Of a stretch of 34,980 bases of DNA, positions 21,316-33,830 are shown one piece after another. The first letter of the stretch is position 1. Each line of letters opens with the position of its first letter. The stretch is from Intoshia linei (lineage: Eukaryota > Orthonectida > Rhopaluridae). The notes beneath the pieces were generated by a model that did not search any database, had not been told where the DNA came from, and saw only the letters and a list, made by a program, of their open reading frames with translations. Made by a program: the position numbers and the translations under genes. Where the stretch lies: positions 1-34,980 of the forward strand of contig LWCA01000272.1 in assembly GCA_001642005.1 (NCBI GenBank), given 5' to 3'.

Positions 21316-24300
21316 ATGTCTCAAATTGCCAATATTTCAGTTTATCAGCACATTGGTAGGAATATATATATATAATAATTAAAATTGTATTTAGATTTAA
21401 TTGTTTATAAATACGGTGAAGATTGGACCCTCATCTCTAGACTATGGGATAAAATTAATAGCTCCAAAAGGTAAAAAATATAAATTATATAATTACAATA
21501 CAATAATATATAGTGCAAACGAATCTATCAATTCTTTAATAAAACATTTCAAATGTGATATTAAAAAACCTAAAGCTTTAATTAATACAATTTTGGTACT
21601 TTATAATTTTATTTATTTAATTTCTCATATTTTTTTATATATTAGGTTTTTAAATCTCTTGTTCTAAATTGTCAAAACTTTAATAATATTTTTATTCAAC
21701 AAAAACTGATTGATATATTTGGAGAAATACTGTGTGAAAATTCCATGTATCCCATCATTATTCAACAATATCTAGCTCACACCATCAATGTACATTAATT
21801 TAAATTTAAAGAAAATAAATATTATTTTATATCAACTAATAACTAAATAATTTTTGATAGAATTTAATCAGTGAATTGGATCGAATTGAATGTGTGGAAA
21901 GCTTGATTCATTTTCATGAGAAATTTATTGTTGATAAATTTGATTTAACAGAAATTAATATTGAAGCTTTATTAAAGTACAAAGAAGAGGTTTGGCATGT
22001 TTCTTTTAATATACTTTAATTTTGAAGGAAGAACCGTGTTATGAAATTATTACGGAACCTGAAATTAATCAAAATGTTGAAATTACACCTGGAAAAGATA
22101 TTTTTTCAGATATACAAATTGTTACAGTTAATACTCGAGTATTCAAAAAGTTATTGACAAGTGAAAATGAACATGGACAAGTGGTTCTAGATAAAAATGA
22201 GTATGAATTATTGATGGTTTGCTTTTTTTTACTTTATATATACTTTTTTAGTCTCTTCAAATTACCAATAAAAAAATGTCAAATCGATTGCAAATGATTA
22301 TTCCTTATTGCAGTGATGATTCACTTACATGTGATTTTTTTTATTATTTTATTGGGTGCTATCAATCGCAAATACAAATACATTTAATGAGCCGCATGCT
22401 GCTCACGTATAATTTATTTTCGGGGTTTGACGTAAGTTAACATTTTCAGTAAAAGGGTATATTATAATTTATAGTTGGTGATGTTTATTAATAATATATT
22501 TTATTTTTGGATAAGTAATTCACTTTTTATCCACTTTTTTTTAATAATAAATAAAAATTATTTCATTTTGAGGGCTACTCAATTTTTTTTTTATTTATTT
22601 ACCTTTGTTAATTAATTTTTTATAGTTTAATGGACTAAGCATTATTTTTATCATCCTAGGGCCTAGGGGTATATATTGTTCTATTTTTTGCGGATATAGA
22701 ATATAATATAAGTATGCTTTTTTTATAGTAATAATTATTTTAGTTAATCTTATAGAAATTAACGATCAACTCGTTTTACTTTTGTCTCTATTTGATGAAA
22801 AGGTCAAATCTGGCTTGATCAAAAAGAAGAAATTCATTAGTGAAAATCAAGTTGAATTTGAAAGTGAAGATAAAATTGATTCCATACCTAACATTTCTCC
22901 ACCTATAGAACATGTTTGCTTTTTGATATAATTTTAGATACATTTTCGGGCGAACATTCAGTTGAGCGATATATCTTAGACTTTAAGACTTAGAGCGATA
23001 TAATCATAGATTTTGCTTATTAATCGTATTAATTTTTTTACCCAATTTTTAAACATTTTATAAATAATTTTGGGATCAAAATTTGGTAGGGTTTTTGAGG
23101 GAACAATTTTTAAGTATTTTGAAGATAATTTTTTCGAATTAAATATTGTAAGGTTTTAAAATATTTTTAAAATTTTAACATATCTTCAAAATCTTTAAAA
23201 ATTGTGTATAAATTAAGGTTCCCTTAAAAATCATTTAAAATTTTGGTCGAAACGTTATCATAAAAATTTGATAAAAAAAAGGTTTCCTTAAAAACCTTTC
23301 AAAATTTTGGTCGAAACGTTAACATAAAAATTTTTTAAAATTGACTAAAAAAAAGGTTCTCTTCAAAATTTTTAAAAATTGGGTATAAAAAATTGTTCCC
23401 TTAAAAACCCTTAAAAATTTGGGTCGAAACATTATCATAAAAATTGTTAAAAATTTGATAAAAAAAAGGTTCCCTTAAAAACCTTTCAAAATATTGGTCG
23501 AAACGTTATCATAAAAATTTTTTAAAATGAGTAAAAAAAAAGATTTCCTTAAAAAACTTTTGAAAATTTTTATCGAAAAAATAACATAAAAATCTTTAAA
23601 AATTGAATAAAAAAAATCCCTTAAAAACCCAACCAAATTTGAAACCCAAAATTATCATCAAATTCTTTAAAATTTGGGTGAAAAATTTTTTCTAAAGAAA
23701 CCCACAAAAATTTCTTGAAAAAACAGTAATATAATACTTTAATAATATTTTAATTGCTGTGTAGAGAATGGACGTCAAATTTTGATATCATTGAAATTTT
23801 CAATTGACATGATCAGTTTTCCCTGTAATTATTGAGGATTCTAGCGTAATGCTTATTCTTAACTTGCTAAAATCTAAATCTTGCTAAAAGTGGGATCAGT
23901 GGTTTCTATTGAAAAGTTTCCATATTTTTACCACATTCTCATGATTTTGTGAATAACCATAAAATTCAAATAAATTTCTATTTTAAATTTTAGTTATATA
24001 GCGCTGTGTATGACATGTACTGACAAGTCAATACGGATTTCAGTCATTTTTAAGACATGAAAAATTTTTAAAATGTTTTTTCGTATCTATATATCAGCTT
24101 GTGACGATTATCTCTTAACAATCTAGACATCTCTTAACGAAAGCTCAGTGAAAGGTATAAGTTTTTCTAAACAAAAAATCTACCTTTGCTATGCAGATTT
24201 TCAAAGTGGTGATTTTGTTTCAAGAGTTTCACGCGGTTCACATATAATTTAATTATTAATTTATGATTTTAATATGCTAAATATCTTATTTAGAAAAAAG

Positions 24301-26035
24301 AAAAAGATAATCTCATATCTTTGGATGAACTTTCTGATGCTTATAGAGTTGATCCGGATGAACGACCGGTTGAAGATAAATTCAACATATTGTCGTTGTA
24401 TGATGAAACTAGAAAAGGTAATTATAGTTTCATTAATATAATATATCCAATGGATACTGCCTATACATTATTATTAATAATCACTATGGTAATTTATTTA
24501 TTTAATGAACCATTAACTGATTCATTAACATCGTGACAGTTAAATAAATACGTTTTTTGTGGAACTTTGAGAATACCCAACAAAATATGTACATTGTACA
24601 AACTTGGCACCTCCAATATTTCTTTTTTACTTAAAAACTAAATGTTTTATAAACATTCTTTTATAAAATTTTTCACGTCATTAGCAATTTTATCCACAGA
24701 TAATCTACATGTTGAAACAGATTGGAATTTTCATTTTCGCTGCTGAATGGTTCTCTGAATTCAAGATCATTCAACTTTGACAAAAGTATATTCAAAATCA
24801 TTTAAAAATTTAAAAATACCTTTACTACCTTTTCACTATAAGTATGAAATTTTTAATCGTTGTATCTAACTTAGATAATTCAAAAAATTCTTTAATTTCT
24901 GTAGAATATTCATGTGACCGCGTTTTCAGTTAACTTTGTTCTATAATCATAAACTATTTACTATTACACTCACAAACATCAAAAATGGCAATCATTCACA
25001 CCCGATTGCGTTGTTCTTGATTCCAGGCCGTTGTTAGTGGATGGTGTAAATTTTAAATACCCTTCATACCACTAGTGCTTGCAATTTCTCGAGAATTCTC
25101 AAAAAAAATAATTCATACTGTTAGTTATACAATAAAAATTTTTAATTAATCAATTATGACTTCAACCCTTTCGTGGCTATCTTCGTTTTTTTAAATACAC
25201 TGTTATATTGGCATTTTTTGATTTTTTTTATTGACAGGTTCATCCAATGATTTGATCATAGAATCTACGTGACGACGTAAACTAGTTCTAGAAGAATTTT
25301 TATAATTTATCATTTTACTACAAATAGAGCATTTTGTTTTTTCGGTTTCTCGTTTAAAATAGACATATATTTGAGGTGCACTAAATTTAACTCTTGCATT
25401 CAAAAAAAGTTGCTTTTTACTGTTGTTGTTAATATAAAAATAGGAATAATATTATAATTTTATAAATATTTAGATTCAGTAATATCAGATAAGCATGAAA
25501 CCGTGTATAAAAAGAATAGCGAAAACGAATTATCATTTCCTTATATTGAATCGGAAACGACAGAAAATGTAAATGATTATAGACAGGTACTTTAGCGATG
25601 CTGTGTATTGTTTTACCAGTTCCTATATTTTTTTAAAAATCATTTCAATTGGATGGCAGTTTTTTACGCTAAAATTTGATATAGTTATCGATCGCATTAA
25701 ACAAGTTAGCTTCAGCCTTAAGCTAACTTACATTATAAATACCGCAAATACACAAATAGAGCTTTTATTTGGAAATTAAATATTTATTTATTAGATTGAT
25801 TTGGATAATATCAACGTCAGTATCTCAGCCAGTGAAAAAGATAATGTATGTTATTTTAGTTTTTAACAAGTATGTGTATTACTATTATACTTGTTAATTA
25901 CATGTATATTAATTATAATGAATAATTATTTAGAATAAAAATGAATCGGATGATTATATAAATGTAAAGTTTACTGATTTCACTTTTTTTAATGACCAAT
26001 TTTAGGTTGAGAAAAAAAAGGAAAACAAAGAATGA
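21316..26035 (+). CDS. TOM1: TOM1-family VHS/GAT endosomal adaptor, 13 exons, 412 aa
   Basis: Exons: 21316-21355, 21395-21470, 21514-21595, 21646-21789, 21861-21989, 22028-22216, 22252-22330, 22744-22913, 24294-24417, 25474-25568, 25795-25845, 25934-25963, 26006-26035. Phases agree throughout (413 codons). Residues about 5-140 are a VHS domain, with KYGEDWTLISRLWDKINSS and LVLNCQNFNNIF. Residues about 170-270 are a GAT three-helix domain, with VTVNTRVFKKLL, LQITNKKMSNRLQMIIP and SLTFNLIEINDQL. Residues 310-315, LISLDE, fit a clathrin-box motif. The tail is acidic and then lysine-rich. TOM1 proteins bind ubiquitinated cargo, Tollip and clathrin on endosomes (established knowledge). Human TOM1 has 492 aa, so the tail is shorter here. 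Two exons are only 30 nt. Similarity to the family is low outside the motifs; a GGA-type protein is less likely because no ear domain follows. Confidence 0.82.
23170..23700. repeat. Degenerate tandem repeat (unit about 64-74 bp) in TOM1-like intron 8
   Basis: The phrase GGTCGAAACGTTATCATAAA and variants recur at 23245, 23309, 23422 and 23496, with a weaker one near 23565. They alternate with AAAAAAGGTTCCCTTAAAAACC-like segments. Spacing is 64-113 bp, so some units are fused or have lost their marker. Confidence 0.7.
25203..25403 (-). pseudogene. BED-type zinc finger fragment of a hAT transposase
   Basis: The minus-strand frame has VYFKRETEKTKCSICSKMI and then RTSLRRHVDSM, i.e. the aromatic residue, CxxC and His spacing of a BED finger. 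It is an isolated N-terminal piece with no downstream transposase core, so it is a relic. It lies antisense in TOM1-like intron 9 (24418-25473). Confidence 0.6.
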
Positions 26036-26056
26036 TTTCTATGATTGGAATTTGTA

Positions 26057-26062
26057 AATAAA
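26057..26062 (+). promoter_or_regulatory. Candidate poly(A) signal for the TOM1-like gene
   Basis: AATAAA 21 nt after the stop codon. The following bases form the reverse motif (TTTATT), so it could also serve transcripts of the convergent GFM1 gene. Confidence 0.5.
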
Positions 26063-26580
26063 TTTATTTGTTATATTCTGATACTAAATTAAATATTGTA
26101 CAATGTACAGCGCTGTTCTACAAACGCTGGTCCGCGAAGGGTGTATGTAAAATTTTTTAAATATATTATGAATAAAAATTGTAAAATAAAATCTTCCGAG
26201 AAAACAAAAAATAACGATTTGCGTAATGTTGAAATAATGCTTTTAAAGTTTTACCACCTTATCGGTTCGTCAAATATTTTTACAGTTTCACCGAATCTCT
26301 GGAGTGAAAAGGTTGGGAGACACTACATTGTTTTTGCATGTTATTACCAAAAAGAATTATCTTTAAAAATAATAAGTTATTTGACCGTGAAGTTAAAAGA
26401 TTTTGAAATTGTGATAATAAAAAAACCAATTCTAGAGATTAAAAACTAAATTAGATTTTGTTTAAATAAATAAACTTACTCGTATTTAGTACCCTTAAGA
26501 TAAATGAAAAAAATATTATCGGGTAATATAACAATTAAGCAAATAAAATTAAAAATTTAATACACATTTACAAACGAAAA
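26063..26580. other. Convergent gap TOM1-like / GFM1
   Basis: It holds the two 3' UTRs. A plus-strand open stretch at 26096-26449 has no recognisable domain and no supporting splice structure; I do not call it a gene. Confidence 0.4.
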
Positions 26581-29500
26581 TTAATCGATTCTATACTTTA
26601 ATCTCTTTTCTATAAAACCGGAATTTTCGGCAACAATTTCTTCTTGTCTTTCAGGTGTAACAGGGCTAGATCTACGGTATTCCATATTAAATTCTCCCTT
26701 TCCTTGAGTTAATGACCTTAACTCACCCATATATCCGAACATTTGATTTAGAGGAACCTAAACAGAAAACTAGCAACATGATTAAATATTATTAAATATA
26801 TTATCAAAATATTGATTAATAGCATTGATTGTGTATAAACACAAGATAAGACAGATAAAAGCTGTAGGCCTACAGCGTAGTCACAGTTTTAACATACTGT
26901 TAATATGTGGTTTTTATCCATGGCAGATAATTTTATGAAAGTCGTAATTACAGTAAAGTCAAAACTTAATATAATTAAATAATTGAGATTTAAGTTAACT
27001 GATTCAGAAAAACCAAATAATGAACAATAAAAAACCTCTACTGTCAAGGTATTGTATCCACCATCAGCATCATGATTCACAACAATGGCAGATCGTTTCA
27101 TCAAACCCATTGAAACTCTATTTTGATATTCCATCGGAATTAAAACTTCTACTTTCATGATTGGTTCCAACAAAACCCAATCAGTTTCATCATAAGCTAA
27201 ATATATTATTTTCATATTACGCTAAATATTACATTCTTGCAAAGCAAACTCCATAGCCAACATGAAAGAATAATCGTCAGAATCGACGATATGATAATTT
27301 CCTAAATAAATAAATACCAATTAAATTGTTTTTTATTATTATAATTTATAAACAATAAAAATTAGAAGTACAATTTAAATTTATTTGTAATTTATAAAAC
27401 TTTGTAAAATATTGATCATAACGTATACCGTATCGGTATTACCGAGTGAGTACTACTGACACCAGTGCACTGTTCACTGCCGTGTTGTGTAAATATTTTA
27501 ACAACATCAGGGTCCTCGATAAAATTGGACAATTTTCAACATTCTATAAGTACAAATTTCACATAAAGTACTAAAAGTATTTCGAATTGAAAAAACACTG
27601 CTAACACATCCTTATCTGGAACCAAAAAATAATTTGGACCCAAAGGAATACATTAAAGAAACAAAATGATATAAAATAAACCATCTGTAATAACGCATTT
27701 TAACCCAGAAATCTTGTGTCCAGACAATAAACCAACTTGACAAGCTTTTTTGAAACCCTAAAAAAATATTATTTTTATCAAAATAATTACCTTATGAATG
27801 GCCGGAATAAATTTTTTGGGTAAATTTGTGCCAAATGTTTTATCTTCAAATTTTAATGTAGTATTCAATTCTGTAGGAAGTGGCTAGGTAATTGAATTAA
27901 TTTATCTGTTTATATAATAATCTAATTGCTAAATTTTAAATAATTATACAATTAAAAAAAAATTTTTTTCAATAGTAACCAAAAAGTAAAGGTAATGAAA
28001 ATTTTACTTCAAAATATCCAATAATTCTGGCATATTGGCCTCTACCACCAGTTTGTCGTTTATGCAAATAATCGAATCTAATAAAATTATAAAATCATAA
28101 TAATGAACAAAAACTTGTATTTTTCCGGTAACGTTTCACGGTACGCTACTCTGGGTTTACCCAAAATACATTTTGCATTATATTCTCGCTCGAGTCTCTA
28201 TATTTAGTATGTCAAATATTATATACGTCAATAAATTACCTGAGCGTAAATTTCAAGGTGTAATTCTCCCATTCCAGAAACAACAGTTTCCATACTTTCT
28301 AGATCATAGTTTACTCGGAATGTGGGATCTTCCTTAACAAAACGAGATATGCCTTTTGAAAAAGAGTCAATCATTTTCTTTTCAGTTGGTTTAATAGACA
28401 TTGAAACTACTGGTTCAGGTACAAACATTGATTCCTTGAATTTTGAAATATTAATAAAATACTTGCCATAAACTAATAGCATACCATAGTTAAATGAGAA
28501 ATATCTTTGGAAGTAAATGTGTCGCCACTTTTGCAAGAAATTCCCATAAATGCACAAATATCACCGGAATGAGCTTCTTCAATGTCCTACACACTCATAA
28601 AATATAAAATGATAGTTCTGAAACACGATTTCGAATCGAATTTGACTCAAAATAAAATAGTTTTATTCGTACACGTTATGATGGTAGTGTAGATTCAGAA
28701 GTAATCCGGGGTAGGATATATTTATTATTTCTCGCTGAGTACACATACCAATTTATGAGCGCACCGATTGAGAAACATTACTCTACATCAGTGTTTCCCA
28801 ACCGTGGGGCCAGGCCCCACTGGTGGGTCATGACGAAATTTTTGGTAGGACATTGGAAATTTGGTGGATCCTGGGAAATATTACAAATGTGTAGGATTAT
28901 GAAACTTTAGATTAATTTATTGCAAAATGCCAAATTTGCAAATTTACAAAATTATCCGATTTTAACAACTTTTGCTAGGATTGCTTTGTTGCCATTTCCA
29001 TCCTCTTATTTAGCAGAATGCGGGTTTAGTGCAGTTTTAGACTTACTGACAAAAAAAATAAATAGACTACAAATTTCAAAATGGGGAGATTTACGATTAA
29101 AGCTTACAACATTAATACCTAATATTAATAAACTCTGTCAGAATGGTCATGCTCAATCGTCTTATTAATTCTAAAAAATAAATACATTATTATTGCTTTT
29201 ATCATTATTTTATTATAATTCGCTCGAATTTTTTTTCAGTGGGGCCTAGCATAAAAAAGGTTAGGCAACACTGCTCTACACGGTTGTTTCTGTTATCATA
29301 AATCCAGTCGAGTTACTCGGCCCAATGTAGAAATGTAAAATCTGTTGTGATTTGATTTACACTAAAAATACAAAAAATAAAAATTTAAAAATAGTTTTCA
29401 TTCAAAAAATGTTCCAGCAATTACAACTGGTCCATTGTACAATATACATCCCTCATTTATTTGGTATGATAAAGCACTCATTTCTTTGTATATAAATGAT

Positions 29501-32500
29501 AGTTTCTTTATAATATCCATGTATTATCAGCTGCAGTATGAACCGTATCGGGTCGAACAATAAAAGAACGAAACGGGGAAGTTTAAGACAATTAATATTG
29601 AAATATATGTAATAAATTCGAATGAAGTGTTGTGGACCGGGCCATACCCAAGATTATCACTGTAACACCCTAATAATCATTTTAATTTTAAGACAAAATT
29701 TTGATTTTTTTGTCCTACTAACCAAACAACAACAAATTATTGAGCACTTCATGTAGTATAATTATAATTAAGTTACTCTAAATTCACTAGCATTCATAAT
29801 TCCTAATCGAGATATTCGTATCTTTTTTTTAGTTCTAGTATTCACAACAATATCACCCCGTTTAATTGAACCCTGATAAATTCGCATATATGTCAATTGG
29901 CCAAATTTTGCTGCCTAATGTAAAAAACAAATGCTATATTTAATTAATTATTTATAAATCCATAGTCAGGATTCCCTAGCCCCATTTATAATACAACTGA
30001 TTTTTGTGATACAAATTTTAATTATAAAAGTACATGATAATATCAATTGTAAACTAACTGCAAAAAAACTGAAGGTTTCAACAGACCAGTTGACCCCAAG
30101 ACGAGGTATCAGATTAACTCATATTTCTGCAACAGCAATGAAAATATAAAAAATACTTCAAGCTTAAATGCTAATCCCAGATATGCTAAATTTTCATCAC
30201 GATCATTAGCCATCTTTATTTTTTCTACTTTTTCGCTAAAAAATGTGTTTTAAAATCTAAACAAATAGAAAAAAATTCTGAGAATGGTTGATTATTTTAA
30301 GTGTGCATTATATCAGGTATTATTAACTAATAAATTACTCCCTTTCATCAAGAGCGAAATTATTAATTTCGTTTGGAGAAGGTAAATAATCAGTAATAGC
30401 ATCTAAAACGCATTGTACTCCTTTATTTTTCAAGGCAGATCCACAAACTACCGGTATGAATTTTCTGGTGATTGTATTTCTACGAATTGCACTCTAAATG
30501 TAAAATTTAATTTATATTTTTAGCGGTAAGAATTGTGAATGAAATATAACACATACTTTCAATTGATCAGTGCTAGGATCTATATCCTGAACATACAATT
30601 CTCCAATTTCTTCATCAACATTTGACAAATGTTCTAAATTTTAAAATTCAAATAATGTTTAAAGATAAACTTGACACAGCATACCAAGTACTAGTTTTTC
30701 CCTTTCATCAAATATACTAATATACTTTTAAAATAACTTACCAATCAACTGTTTACGACAAATTTCCATTTCTTCTTTCATATTTGATGGAACATCTTTA
30801 TATATCATCTTCATTCTAATAAATTTTGATTAATTTATTTTTTTAATTATTAAATTCAATACCCACATGTCCCTTCAAAATAAACAGCTCTACGGTTGAT
30901 GAGATCGATGAGGCCTGTCAACGATGCTGAGATTCCAATTGGTATATAAATTAGTGCCGAATTATGGCCCAATTTATTTCTACAAAATAATTAAATATTC
31001 ATTACTATATATTACATTTAATTTATTAGATTTTTAATTCTTTTCACGTTAAAAATTTTACCGAACTTCTTCAATCACTTTGAAAACATCTGCACCATTT
31101 CTATCCAATTTGTTGATAAAAGTAATAAATGGCACATTGTATCGTTTCATTTGTCTGTCGACTGTATAACTTTGGCATTGAACGCCTCCAACTCCACAAA
31201 GAACAAATACTGCTCCATCCAATACACTCAAAGCTCTTTCCACTTCAATTGTAAAATCAATATGTCCTAATAAATATTTTTGAAAACATTATCCATAATT
31301 TATTCAATAACAATATCATTATAAATTAATCAATTTACAATATTGAAAATATTAAATAATTTTCAAATAATGTTATCGTCCAATCATAACAAATATTACC
31401 TGTGTCAAGATAATAAATTTGGCGCAATATAAAGTTTTTTATTTTTTTATCAAGTTAATTTCATTGACACAATTATATTTATAAATAAACAATTTTATAT
31501 TTTATTTTAAAAATTAATTAACCTGGAGTATCGATGATATTAATTACTTTATCGTTCCATTTTGTACTAATAGCAGCACTTTGGATTGTTATTCCTCTTT
31601 GTCTTTCTAATTCCATAAAATCCATTGTTGCGCCAACTCCATCTCTACCTCGTACTTCATGCATTTTTGATACTTTTCCAGTATAAAACAAAAATCTTTC
31701 AGTTACAGTAGTTTTTCCGGAATCTATATGAGCTGAAATTCCAATATTTCGTATATCTTTCTATATTTTATGTATATTTTATATATTTTCTAAAATTTAT
31801 TTTGTAAAATGGCAAAATGTCTAGACTAGGTGCAACTAAAGTCATCTATATGGACCCTTAGATCAATATAAAAAATTGAGACTATTGAGGAGTCATTGGG
31901 ATAACTGGATTTTTTTTATTCTTTTAAGTGTAATATTACCTTATATTTAATGCACTTATATAATTATCATTTTTAGGGGCCATGAGATGTGTCTGTTATA
32001 AGTTGAGGAAACATGAATCTGACCACGGCGAAACGTGTTTGGAGCACTAGACTGGTCAGGGATTCGATGATAATCCACTTGAACTACCTAATGTACCTGA
32101 AATTGTTGTAGTCAAACATAGAATAAGAGAAAATGAAAAAAAGATAAAAAAATAAAAAAATTAGTTTTTGTGTACTCAGTTAACTCAGAAAGACACTGCC
32201 TCTATGAGGAAAAAAAGTTATCACAGAGATGTTTTAATTGGTTCCAAGGAGCAGTCAAAGTGATTGATATGAACCCTGGTGTCATATTCAGAATTTTTAG
32301 GGCTGTAAGTTACAATTTGTAACTGTAATTTAATAAATATTTAGAACTTTTCATTTGATGGAATTGTTATAAAGAAATTCAAATTTAAAAATTTAACCCA
32401 TTGAATCCAAATCCATGTACATTGTACACACTGGTGGGTACAAATCTCTTTGCATTGCACAGTCAGGATCGTGGAGAGAGGGCTATATTCCTGCGCCTAC

Positions 32501-33188
32501 AATTTTAATAGGCCTACTTTTTTAATTTAATAATAGGTAATGTTGGAAAATTTCTAATGTATACCAAAATAATCATATAATAAAATGTTCTATGCATCGA
32601 TAATGATCGATTAAGCAATTTATAGAGATCCTAATGTTTAAAATAAAATTTATAGGGGCCCATTGCTGCCTCTCCATGGCTCTGTACACAGAGTGTAATC
32701 TCGTACATTTGACTTACTACAATGAGTGAAATATACATATTTAGTATAAGTCAATAATATTGACTCAATTTGGTTGGCGGACCAAATGTGAAAAAAAATC
32801 TTTACTCAAAAAATTATGTTAAAACTAACAGATTTAATTAATTTATAATAATTTTAATTCATAAAATGAAATATGAAATAATAAAAATAAAATAAGACAA
32901 AAATTGTAATAATAAATAAATCAATCAATCATGAAAAATATATGAAAAAAATGTAAAATAAGAAATATGTGTAAAAAATTGTTATAAAAAATAAAAATTT
33001 ATATTATAAATCGGGCCGCACATTCCATAATTTGGGGCCGCAAATGGCCCGAGGGCCGCATAATTGACACCCCTGCTCAATATCAACCATTTCAATATCA
33101 TAATAATAAAAATTACCATTTTTGTAAGATTTTTGTCGGTAACCCAATTCGATAAATTCCGAAACGGTGTTAAATTTAGTTTGGTTAG
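26581..33188 (-). CDS. GFM1: Mitochondrial elongation factor G1, 18 exons found, first exon missing
   Basis: Exons: 33117-33188, 31523-31760, 31062-31266, 30863-30979, 30742-30815, 30557-30633, 30339-30493, 30157-30235, 29777-29914, 28485-28586, 28240-28434, 28115-28197, 28008-28077, 27791-27883, 27682-27757, 27233-27301, 27036-27196, 26581-26757. Phases agree at every junction, giving 726 aa (human: 751). GTPase motifs are [12 protein letters not shown] (P-loop), RGITIQSAA (switch I), DTPGHIDF (DxxG), NKLD and GSALKNKG. Domain II has [12 protein letters not shown]; domains III-V have [46 protein letters not shown] and [10 protein letters not shown]. It translocates mitochondrial ribosomes during elongation (established knowledge). 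The 33117 exon (24 codons) fits phase and position but has no family motif. The exon with ATG and targeting peptide was not identified. Introns range from 33 to 1356 nt. Confidence 0.95.
28789..29273 (+). mobile_element. Internally deleted hAT element with 8-bp target duplication
   Basis: Terminal inverted repeats are CAGTGTTTCCCAACC at 28789 and its counterpart GGTTAGGCAACACTG ending at 29273 (two mismatches). The flanks are CTCTACAT (28781-28788) and CTCTACAC (29274-29281), an 8-bp duplication with one change, the hallmark of hAT insertion. Inside, 28920-29168 still encodes the transposase C-terminus, including [18 protein letters not shown] and [11 protein letters not shown]; the rest is deleted. 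The element is 485 bp and sits antisense in GFM1 intron 28587-29776. Confidence 0.9.
32750..33075. mobile_element. Non-autonomous hAT-like element in GFM1 intron
   Basis: The right end (about 33013-33075) is GC-rich, with GGGCCGCA repeats and the terminus TAATTGACACCCCTG. The left side has TGACTCAATTTGGTTGGCGG near 32761, an inverted relative of that end. The left terminus is worn and no clean duplication is seen. The element ends about 40 bp from the donor of the 33117-33188 exon. Confidence 0.6.
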
Positions 33189-33830
33189 CTAAAAAGATAA
33201 TTTAATACTTTTTAATATTTTATAAAAATATATGCTAACAATAATAAAATTGAACTGATTGTCTGTGGGCACTAGGGCTATTCCAATTTGGACTGGAAAT
33301 CCAAATTGGATTTTTTTGAAATTTAAAAAAGACATATATAATAAATAATCTCCATTTAATTTTCTGCAGAATGATATAAATTTTTTTATTTTCGTCACAA
33401 AAAACCCCCGCGTCTTTATCTGTTTATCCAACATTTTTCATAGTAAAAAAATATTTCAACATTTTTTCATCCGTAGTTGCCACGCATTTGTTATAATTTT
33501 AAGATATAGTATAGATCTTGTGACACTAATCATATTAATTAAAAAAAATCAATAAAAAATCGTTTATTTTAGGCACAGTCACCGACAAACTTTTAGTCAT
33601 TTTTAAAAAAATTATAAAATTTCAAAAAAAGACATGAATTTATATAAATTTTGTTAAAATATTTTAAATGTTTCTGCTTAAATACTTTTTAACTACTATT
33701 GTAAAAAAATAATTTTGTTAAGTTTATAATATTATGAGTAGAACGAATTTAAAAATGATAAAACTTAATTCATCATCATTCAATCATTGTGAATAATTTA
33801 TTACCGTAGTATACTATTTATATTTCTTAA
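33189..33830. other. Presumed GFM1 5' region
   Basis: The missing first GFM1 exon should lie upstream of 33188 on the minus strand. A short minus-strand frame starting at 33434 has a basic start (MLDKQIKTRGFFVTKIKKF) that could pass for a mitochondrial targeting peptide. No donor joins it convincingly in phase, so it is not annotated as an exon. Confidence 0.25.

Noticed and set aside
26096-26449. 117-codon open frame between TOM1-like and GFM1
   Set aside because: No recognisable domain and no ATG context or splice support; likely 3' UTR or old transposon sequence.
5016-33188. Possibility that the split genes are processed or dead pseudogenes
   Set aside because: Seven multi-exon genes keep frame across some 60 junctions with GT-AG ends and near-normal protein lengths, which is not expected of pseudogenes.
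33189-33434. Candidate GFM1 mitochondrial targeting exon
   Set aside because: The start is basic, but no GT donor joins it in phase with the 33117-33188 exon, and the frame runs into the intron.
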